A stretch of DNA of 36,148 bases from a virus. Below are positions 30,601 to 36,148 of this stretch, in pieces. The DNA lies in IMG/VR virus record IMGVR_UViG_3300010374_000004, positions 1-36,148 of that record, one strand, 5' to 3'. How positions within the stretch are numbered: the first letter of the stretch is position 1; each line of letters begins with the position of its first letter. The notes under the pieces were generated by a model. That model saw only the letters and a list, made by a program, of their open reading frames with translations, did no database searches and was not told the DNA's origin. Both the position numbers and the translations under genes were made by a program.

Positions 30601-33600
30601 AGCCAGCCGAGCTGAGCTACCTTGTCGAGAAGGCTTCGCGCGCCGTCGACTTCGCCCGTAAGGCGACCGCTGACCGTTTCAAGGATCTGGTTGAGGCGGC
30701 TCCGACTGCCGAGCCGGACGAGATCCTGGCCATGCAGGAGGAAGCTCGCCTGGCCGGGGCCGAGGTCTTCGACAACAACAACATCATCACCTTCGAGTCG
30801 ACCACGCTCGCAACGCGGGGCGAGCGCAAGGGCAAGCCCGTGCTGCTGCACATGCGCGCTGACGACCTGGCCCGCTGGGCCGCGAAACAGCGCCGCGAGC
30901 AGAAGTCGGCGGACTTCGAGAAGAACGCCGACAAAAAAGAGCTGAGTGACGACTCGCGCGACAGCCAGTTCCTCAAGGATCTCGCCTCAGGGATCGCCGC
31001 CGTACTGGCCTCGGGCGACGTGCGCGACACCATGCCCTACAAGATCACCGCGGTCGGCGGCAAGGTAACCAAGCAGCGATTCGCCGAGGACAGCATCCCG
31101 GACTCGCTGACGCTGCCCACGGAGACGATGGGCGACCGCAAGGCCGGTCGGGCCGCGCGCGCAGAAAGTTACGCCCAGGCGTACCGTGAGGGCCGGGCGG
31201 CCCGGAACCTGCCAATGCACGACCGCCGACCGATGAAGGTCAGCCGCACCATCAGCCTGTACGAAGGCGGTAAGGAGGTGGGTCAGAAGAAGGTGCTCAC
31301 CGACAACCCCAAGCGCGACCAGCGGACGTGGGAGGTGTATCAAGATCGCGTCGCAGAAGACCAGGACCACGACTTCTTCACTGCCGACCCGCTGGAAGGC
31401 GAGGAGGTGCAGCCGGAGATCCAGCCGCAAGAGTACGCCGCCATGACGGCCAGCGAGCGGGAGCACTACCGGAAACTGCGGACGCCTTCGGGGCGCAAAG
31501 AGTTCCTGCAGCAGCGCGGCTTGACCCGCAAGAGCGGTGAACGCTTCTCGACGGTACAGAGCAGCTCACGAGGCCCGGTGGCGGTCGACCGCGTGGAGGT
31601 TAACGCCCAGGGCGAGGAAGAGCGCACGCGGGTCGTGGACCAAGAGACCCGCCTGCAGGACTATGGCGCCGACCCCAAGAAGCCGCTCGAGTTCGGTTCC
31701 GACAAGCCCAGCCCCTACGGCGGCGTGCGGGCGGCATACACCGCCGAGCCGAAGAAAGCCGCCGACGTGTCGTGGAATATGCGCTGGGGTGGCTGGCGCG
31801 AAGACTCCGACGACAACATCTCGCCCCTCGACTTCTTCGACAAGCTCCAAGCGCCCGAGACCCCCGATGAGTTCGCTGATCAGCGCTACACCTCCCGCAC
31901 GCAGGGCTTCGACGCTACCGCTGGTGCCCGCCCGATGGAGAACAAGGGTCAGGCGCTGGCCATGGCCAAGTCGCGCGGGATGGAGCTGGCGCAGGAAGGT
32001 CTCGACGCGATTGCTCGCCGCATCCGCACTGCCCGCCGCGATAAAACGGGTGACCTCGTTGGCGCGCCGCACTACATCTTCGCTGCTGCCGCCGCCCTGA
32101 CCGGCGACAACCTCTCGATGATGGATCTCTCCGCGAGCGAGATGCAGCGAGCCGCCGACATGCGCGGCGAGGTCGCTGCGATCCTCAACAAGATGGCCCC
32201 GAAGGACGCCCTCGCCGGCGCGCGTCTGCTGTTTGACAGCCCGAACATCTCGCTCAGCCAGTACCGCAAGATGCTGGCCGAGGAGATCGACTCTTCGCCG
32301 ACCGCAGTCGCTGCGCGCGCGACTAAGCTGAGCCCGGCAGAGCTGGAAGCCCAGAAGGCACGGCGGGAGGCCGAGAAGGCGAAGGCGGAGGCGAAGGCAG
32401 AAGCGCTCACCAAGGACATCGCGCAGTTCGAAGACCAGCTCTCCAAGGTCAAGGAGTCCTTGGTCCGTCGCGAGGACGACGATACCGCCGGGCGGAAAGC
32501 GGACATGCTCCGCGCCGACGTGCTCCGCATGAAGATCGACCGAGCCCAGAGCCTGCGGGCGAAAGCCCTCGCCAAGCTCGACGAAGCCCCGAAGACCGAA
32601 GCGACGGCCGAAGCACCCGCAGCACCGACGGCCGAAGCACCGAAGCCCGCAGCACCTGCCCGCGACCCCGCCTACGAGAAGGACGTGATGGACCGTCTGA
32701 TGAACGAGCGGTACGACTTCAAGACCGCTGCCGAGGTGGACAAGTTCCTGAAGACCGGCTACGCCATGTGGCAGCGCGGCAAGGCCGCGGAGGCCAACCT
32801 GCGCAAGCAGCGCGCGGACCTCGAGGCCACCGAAGGCTTCGACCGGGCCAAGCACGCCCAGCTCGACAAGGCACTCGACATGATCCGCGTGCTCGACGAG
32901 ACGTTTGCCATGGGTGCTGCGGCCCATACCGACCTGGGCTCGTTCTACGACGGTGTCGAGGGCGAGTGGAAGGACGACAAAGAAGCACGCGCCATGCTCA
33001 AAGGTGCCGCCCCGGAGGTGGCGGCCCAGGCCCCAAAATCCCAAGGCGCGCTGAGTGGCGGTCGTAGTCCTGCCCTGGGCGGCACTGGCCCCTACGCTGC
33101 GAAAGACCAGGCAAAGTCTGACCAGGCCAACAAGTTCATCGGCCGTGGGTCCGCTGCATCGTCGACGGCCAAGTACGCCAAGGCGTGGGGCGCTCGCGCC
33201 AACACCGGCCAATACACGTCGTCAGACGTCGTGTTCGTCTCCGCGGAGGGCAACCGCGGCGGACGCATCGCCCCCGACCTGGACGAGATCGGCCGAGCGG
33301 TTCAAGCCCGCGCCACGATCATCACCGACGACAAAGCCAACCGCGACCGCGAGTACAACGTGGGTGAGCGCGAGGTGGCCAAGTTCTTGGCTGAGAGCGG
33401 GTATCGCGAGTCTGCACCAGGTCGTTGGACTCCGAGTGGCGCTCGTAACGCCCAGGCCAGCACCACCGCTGCCGCCGGCGACAACAGCCAGGAGGCCATG
33501 ATCCGCGCCAAGGAGTACCTGCACAAGGTGCTCCCTGGCGTGCGCCTGGAGTTCCGCAACCTGACCGGCTACAGCGGTGAGTGGATCGAGGCCGAGAACA

Positions 33601-36035
33601 TCGTGCGCGTGAGCACCACCTCCGCGCCCGGTGTGCTGCAGACCACCTACCACGAGGCCATGCACGCCTTCTTCAGCAAGTTCGTGCAGGCCAATCCGCA
33701 GGCCAAGCGCGTGCTGGCCAGCCTGGTCAACCACGGCCCGACTCTCGACCGCCTCGTCGCGCTGCTCGACGGCCACCCGGCTGCCCAGGCCCAGCTGGCC
33801 AACGCCGAAGAGCGCCTGGCCTACGCCTACCAGTTCTGGGCTGCCGGCCTGCTGGATCTGCCCGGCACGTCCGGCAAGAGCTTCTTCGCCAAGGTGAAGA
33901 AGTTCCTGCGGCGCGTGGCCGGCGCGATCTCCGACCACGAGCGTGCCGCCGACATCCTGATCGCCTTCCACGAAGGCAAGCTGGCCCAGCCGAGCGCTGC
34001 CGGCCAGGTGGTGGGCAAGATCATCGCCCAGGGCACCATGAACCTGAAGGCTCGCCGCCGGATGGACCGCACCATCCAGTGGGCCTACAGCCGTGTGGCC
34101 CCGGCCGAGACCGTGCTGGCTCGCAGCCCCAGCGCCACCGCGCAGAAGCTGGCCAAGGAGCTGTTCACCAACCCGGGCGACGAGGGCAGCGCTGGGCTGC
34201 CCGAGGGGTACCTCAACGCACGCCGCACGTCGTACACCCGGTTCAACAACCGGATGGCCCGCATCGTGAAGGACCTGGGCGAGCGCGACTCGGCCCAGGT
34301 GCTGAAGTACCTGCAGGACGAGGCCGAGCTGGCCGACATCCCGTTCGCCCCGCACCGCGAGGCTGTGCGCGAGATCCGCAAGCTCCTGCGCGACTTCTAC
34401 AACTACTCGGTGGAGAAGGGCGTCGAGCTGCAGGACCGGGGCGAGAAGTACTTCCCCATCGTCTGGGACTTCAACAAGCTGATGGACAAGCGCGCCGAGT
34501 TCATCAACCTCGTCACCACGAAGTACGGCCGCGACGGCGAAGCCGTGTGGGACGCACTCACCGGCGTGACGGACCCGGCGCGCGACAACAAGCGCGACCC
34601 CGACCGTGCCGACGGCGTGCTGTCGCCGTTCTTCGCCGGTAAGGAGGAAGTCACCCTCGACTTCTTCGAGCCGGCCGACCGGCAGAAGTTCTTGCAGGAC
34701 AGCCTGGTGGGCACGCTCTCGAACTACTTCCACCAGGGCGCGCGTAACGCCGAGTACACCCAGCGCTTTGGCGCCAAGGGCGAAGTGCTCAACGCCCGCC
34801 TGAACAGCATCGGCAACGAGCTGCGCAAGCACGCCGCCGAGGAGCTGGCCGCCGGGCGGTTCACCGACAAGAAGCAGGCCGACGCCTGGGCCGACCGCCA
34901 GCTCCAGCTCGTGCAGGATTCGGTGGGCGCCATCGAAGGCTCCCTGGGCAAGGACACGGCCCACGGGTGGCGCAAGGCCACGAGCTGGCTGACGGCGTAC
35001 CAGAACCTGCGCCTGCTGCCGCTGACGCTGTTCGCCTCGTTCGTGGACCCGCTGGGCATGGTCGCCCGTGGCGCCACGATGCGCGAGGCCTATGACAGCT
35101 TCCTGCGCGGCATGCGTGAGGTGTTCACCCAGTGGGGCGACATGTTCCGCGACCAGCCCAAGCAGCGCCAGCTCGACCGCTGGGAGAAGCTCGCCGAGGA
35201 CATCGGCGCGGTGGATGCGGTCATGCTCAGCCACCACGTTGCCGAGGAGTACTCGTCGGGCTACATGGCCCCGGGCGCCAAGAAGGTCAACGACTGGCTG
35301 TTCCGCCTGAACGGCATGGAGGCCTGGAACCGCGGCATGCGTGTGGGCGCGACGAAGGCAGCCACGCGCTTCATCGTGCGGCACGCCACCCGACCGGAGT
35401 TCCACAGCGAGCGCTGGCTCAAGGAGCTGGGCCTGACCAAGGACGACGTCCACCTCGACGCCGACGGCGAGCTGGTGCTCAGCCCGAAGGCGCTGGAGGC
35501 CACGGGCATGTCCAAGGACCAGGCACGCGAGGCGGCCGTGAAGCTGCGCAACGCAGTGAACCGCTGGGTCGAAGGCGCGGTGCTCACGCCGAACGCTGCT
35601 CAGCGCCCGGCCTGGGCCAGCGACCCGCGGTGGTCCTTCATGTTCCACCTCAAGCAGTTCAGCTACAGCTTCCACCAGACGCTGCTCAAGCGTGCGATCA
35701 AGGAGATGAACTACGGCAACCTGGCACCGATGGGCGCTTTCGCCTGGTACGTGCCAGCGATGATGGCAAGCGACATCATGAAGGGCCTCATCCAGGGTGG
35801 CGGCTCGCTGCCCACGCACATGCAGGGCTGGACGCTGGGCGATCACGTCATGCACGGCATCGAGCGTGCCGGCTTCCTCGGCATCGGGGCGGTGGGTGTG
35901 GACGCCAGCCAGGACATCTGGTCGTTGGGCGGCCCGGCCATCGAGCAGGTGATCGACGCGATGGTGGACCCTGCAGGTCAGACGGTGCTGCGGGCGATGC
36001 CGCTCAACGGGGTCTATGCGGAGCTGGTCCGCTGA
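27636..36035 (+). CDS. Giant multidomain virion protein with HExxH metallopeptidase motif and LPD38-like C-terminus (2799 aa)
   Basis: A 2799-residue protein, AAGGA eight bases before ATG, four bases after the preceding stop. Residues about 80-330 are Ala/Gly-rich with possible membrane-active helices (LVGEGTTEALQAKGSQ is typical of ejection proteins). A long helical, linker-rich middle follows, with a strong coiled coil at about 1565-1650 and an Ala/Pro linker to about 1680. Residues about 1834-1945 form an apparent alpha/beta domain (SSDVVFVSAEGNRGGR, REYNVGEREVAKFLAESGY). A zincin motif HEAMH lies at 2006-2010, with E2058/E2059 as candidate third ligand. The last 260 residues (RPAWASDPRWSFMFHLKQFS followed by YSFHQTLLKR) resemble large polyvalent protein domain LPD38. 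No T7- or N4-type RNA polymerase motifs are seen. It is likely ejected into the host, where the peptidase could act on envelope or defence proteins. Confidence 0.85.
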   Translation: MASLRNPLFTLDAAPSQETMQALANDGKSSLRRGWEAGRLSTDINALAADEMSLRANGDIQGAENLRLQRQGLEAVRAGVAPQVQSLAQVNSLGSGLDWAAGQVGQGAASMADPLMAAGSVQGLGRLAGMTKTPLGRAVELATQFAAPATAYGINQRQLTGEFGADVMNDPTLADKISAQDLNRQANTYGLGAAALDTLLPAAAARRVVGTGTLRALDRMPLGARAGLDLVGEGTTEALQAKGSQLMKSGINPNRDTTGDTQELVDSFAGGFVGAGPVSLASNMAQAGHDRLGKTGDAIGKKAGDVADLATGTVTEAAQKGKGLLARAVGVFRRGDAAGEDLGEDAAPEAGKPQASGIQFDKADIDYLNSVPEGVDPMDDLKSRVKMAQRYLPQFQDDPEAQDLLAQIQEGARAGDIDMLGSAVDAASTKIAQRHNQDELIRRAEQGTPAEQLARIAGGLATRGVKAAAKGAFKVGKAAVEGVTAAATKKNMQGAEQTGAFDESLGDTFGAYLGAEAQNSTFGLRTGRAGKHFERLGQDFGDLITLSESAKTSKSGKRRKAAEMAPQIRRAINSLARDMDAAFGRDGAITRIEAMKLMSANGHEMLDALRDRVADETIRNHDTAYEQDDARTAMELMRLLPDKARAELAGSAQLRSEFLGAVDRVATGRATAKQRQLLEQAVGGPKVLNGLLSAYSGQMEDPETEAEQGGEKTAAAIEDDEGEQFGEDYEAGKQSGAEKALANGAAPKLYGFDRTPTLKAGTKERPDPFRGKDLPNLFDPERILHKQSPDDPDVRALDKRLADMAEQLRLKGTEGDDGHRYQVSAKSALTVMKERGYTPEQVLDTYRRYRSKVLAEALKSKDSPLSADDERALRKLLSDLSATLDAAVPTGTDPNALPAPKRLGLPDLKEFSSYDELPSEERAALDKDRRAGRMQTRARFRRAITGASDLGSVSADRLRDLYASALEFFDYHKVAVAEQLSDRLVERMEPAELSYLVEKASRAVDFARKATADRFKDLVEAAPTAEPDEILAMQEEARLAGAEVFDNNNIITFESTTLATRGERKGKPVLLHMRADDLARWAAKQRREQKSADFEKNADKKELSDDSRDSQFLKDLASGIAAVLASGDVRDTMPYKITAVGGKVTKQRFAEDSIPDSLTLPTETMGDRKAGRAARAESYAQAYREGRAARNLPMHDRRPMKVSRTISLYEGGKEVGQKKVLTDNPKRDQRTWEVYQDRVAEDQDHDFFTADPLEGEEVQPEIQPQEYAAMTASEREHYRKLRTPSGRKEFLQQRGLTRKSGERFSTVQSSSRGPVAVDRVEVNAQGEEERTRVVDQETRLQDYGADPKKPLEFGSDKPSPYGGVRAAYTAEPKKAADVSWNMRWGGWREDSDDNISPLDFFDKLQAPETPDEFADQRYTSRTQGFDATAGARPMENKGQALAMAKSRGMELAQEGLDAIARRIRTARRDKTGDLVGAPHYIFAAAAALTGDNLSMMDLSASEMQRAADMRGEVAAILNKMAPKDALAGARLLFDSPNISLSQYRKMLAEEIDSSPTAVAARATKLSPAELEAQKARREAEKAKAEAKAEALTKDIAQFEDQLSKVKESLVRREDDDTAGRKADMLRADVLRMKIDRAQSLRAKALAKLDEAPKTEATAEAPAAPTAEAPKPAAPARDPAYEKDVMDRLMNERYDFKTAAEVDKFLKTGYAMWQRGKAAEANLRKQRADLEATEGFDRAKHAQLDKALDMIRVLDETFAMGAAAHTDLGSFYDGVEGEWKDDKEARAMLKGAAPEVAAQAPKSQGALSGGRSPALGGTGPYAAKDQAKSDQANKFIGRGSAASSTAKYAKAWGARANTGQYTSSDVVFVSAEGNRGGRIAPDLDEIGRAVQARATIITDDKANRDREYNVGEREVAKFLAESGYRESAPGRWTPSGARNAQASTTAAAGDNSQEAMIRAKEYLHKVLPGVRLEFRNLTGYSGEWIEAENIVRVSTTSAPGVLQTTYHEAMHAFFSKFVQANPQAKRVLASLVNHGPTLDRLVALLDGHPAAQAQLANAEERLAYAYQFWAAGLLDLPGTSGKSFFAKVKKFLRRVAGAISDHERAADILIAFHEGKLAQPSAAGQVVGKIIAQGTMNLKARRRMDRTIQWAYSRVAPAETVLARSPSATAQKLAKELFTNPGDEGSAGLPEGYLNARRTSYTRFNNRMARIVKDLGERDSAQVLKYLQDEAELADIPFAPHREAVREIRKLLRDFYNYSVEKGVELQDRGEKYFPIVWDFNKLMDKRAEFINLVTTKYGRDGEAVWDALTGVTDPARDNKRDPDRADGVLSPFFAGKEEVTLDFFEPADRQKFLQDSLVGTLSNYFHQGARNAEYTQRFGAKGEVLNARLNSIGNELRKHAAEELAAGRFTDKKQADAWADRQLQLVQDSVGAIEGSLGKDTAHGWRKATSWLTAYQNLRLLPLTLFASFVDPLGMVARGATMREAYDSFLRGMREVFTQWGDMFRDQPKQRQLDRWEKLAEDIGAVDAVMLSHHVAEEYSSGYMAPGAKKVNDWLFRLNGMEAWNRGMRVGATKAATRFIVRHATRPEFHSERWLKELGLTKDDVHLDADGELVLSPKALEATGMSKDQAREAAVKLRNAVNRWVEGAVLTPNAAQRPAWASDPRWSFMFHLKQFSYSFHQTLLKRAIKEMNYGNLAPMGAFAWYVPAMMASDIMKGLIQGGGSLPTHMQGWTLGDHVMHGIERAGFLGIGAVGVDASQDIWSLGGPAIEQVIDAMVDPAGQTVLRAMPLNGVYAELVR

Positions 36036-36068
36036 AAATCGCGGCCCATAAGCAAACAGCCCAAAAGA

Positions 36069-36100
36069 AAAGCCGGCCCGCCTGGGTCGGCTTTGTTCTT
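36069..36100 (+). terminator. Intrinsic terminator after the giant gene
   Basis: Stem 36069-36079 with 36084-36094 (one G-T pair), loop GCCT, followed by GTTCTTCTGTCTCTTT. It lies 33 bases after the giant gene's stop and is the clear end of the rightward late transcript. Confidence 0.88.
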
Positions 36101-36148
36101 CTGTCTCTTTATACCTCTTACATACTTACATTACATTCTTCTTTTATC
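36101..36148. other. AT- and pyrimidine-rich end segment
   Basis: The last 48 bases have an abrupt base-composition change from the GC-rich coding arm: the plus strand is nearly free of G and carries three TTACAT motifs (36118-36123, 36126-36131, 36131-36136). No gene is visible. It may be the beginning of a control region or genome-end feature that continues outside the window. Confidence 0.5.

Noticed and set aside
26652-30851. 1399-codon antisense ORF opposite the ejection and giant genes
   Set aside because: Composition (Val/Leu/Gly/His/Arg-rich, QxLGxxV patterns) is that of a frame read opposite strongly C/G-ending codons; no ribosome site or domain. A by-product of codon bias.
33222-35855. 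877-codon antisense ORF opposite the giant gene C-terminus
   Set aside because: Same antisense-of-GC3 artefact, lies opposite the zincin and LPD38-like regions which are clearly coding on the plus strand.
27636-36035. Giant protein as an N4-type virion RNA polymerase
   Set aside because: Size and place would fit, and the capsid is N4-like, but I find no T7/N4-type polymerase motifs (such as the catalytic Asp regions or the K...YG helix) in the translation.

Overview
This window is the virion-structure arm of a GC-rich, tailed, most likely podovirus-type bacteriophage. It contains no ribosomal RNA, no tRNA, no integrase, no DNA-replication genes and no bacterial housekeeping genes. It does contain a nearly complete morphogenesis and lysis programme: small and large terminase, a P22-like portal, a scaffold-like protein, an N4 gp56-like major capsid protein, adaptor and tail proteins, a beta-helix fibre or spike, a holin / SAR-endolysin / Rz-Rz1 cassette, and very large putative ejection proteins. 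The Rz/Rz1 spanin pair implies a Gram-negative host. Strong C/G preference at third codon positions suggests a high-GC proteobacterium (a Burkholderiales-type host would fit, but that is inference). Replication and early control genes presumably lie outside the window.

Layout. (1) Positions 1-221 are non-coding and contain a large inverted repeat. (2) Positions 222-3885 carry eleven leftward genes, all small or of unknown function. Eight form a tight operon (2794 to 222), with TGATG or ATGA stop/start overlaps at five junctions. Three more sit upstream, separated by GC-rich hairpin spacers, two of which are copies of one leader module. (3) Positions 3886-4213 are a divergent, partly AT-rich control region. 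(4) From 4214 to 36035 everything runs rightward. DNA packaging: terS 4214, an overlapping small ORF 4800, terL 4816. Head: a DUF5856-like protein 6608, portal 6979, scaffold 9158, a gp49/66-like protein 10209, a RyR-like protein 10610, a strong terminator at 10997, capsid protein 11167 and a putative decoration protein 12287. Head-tail and tail: 12781-16174, ending with a collagen-like protein. The 1153-residue fibre is at 16176-19637. The lysis cassette (19643-20893) interrupts the structural genes and ends in a hairpin. A new promoter-like motif at 21011-21046 precedes the tail and ejection genes (21047-36035), which end with a 2799-residue giant protein and a clear terminator at 36069-36100.

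How the genes work together. TerS and TerL would cut and pump DNA through the portal into a shell built on the scaffold. The adaptor and the 21-25 kb tail proteins would close the portal vertex. The fibre and the collagen-like proteins would contact the cell. The 637- and 2799-residue proteins have the Ala/Gly-rich and helical composition expected of proteins ejected with the DNA. Holin, endolysin and spanins would release progeny.

The most noteworthy points are: a dual-coding stretch at the terS/terL junction, where the annotated TerL N-terminus looks like a shadow of an 84-residue gene; a giant polyvalent-type virion protein with an HExxH metallopeptidase motif and an LPD38-like C-terminus; two matching TAGAAT promoter-like elements placed so close to ATG that the transcripts could be leaderless; and repeated hairpin leader modules in the leftward operon. 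All functional names are from recognition of sequence patterns, not database searches.
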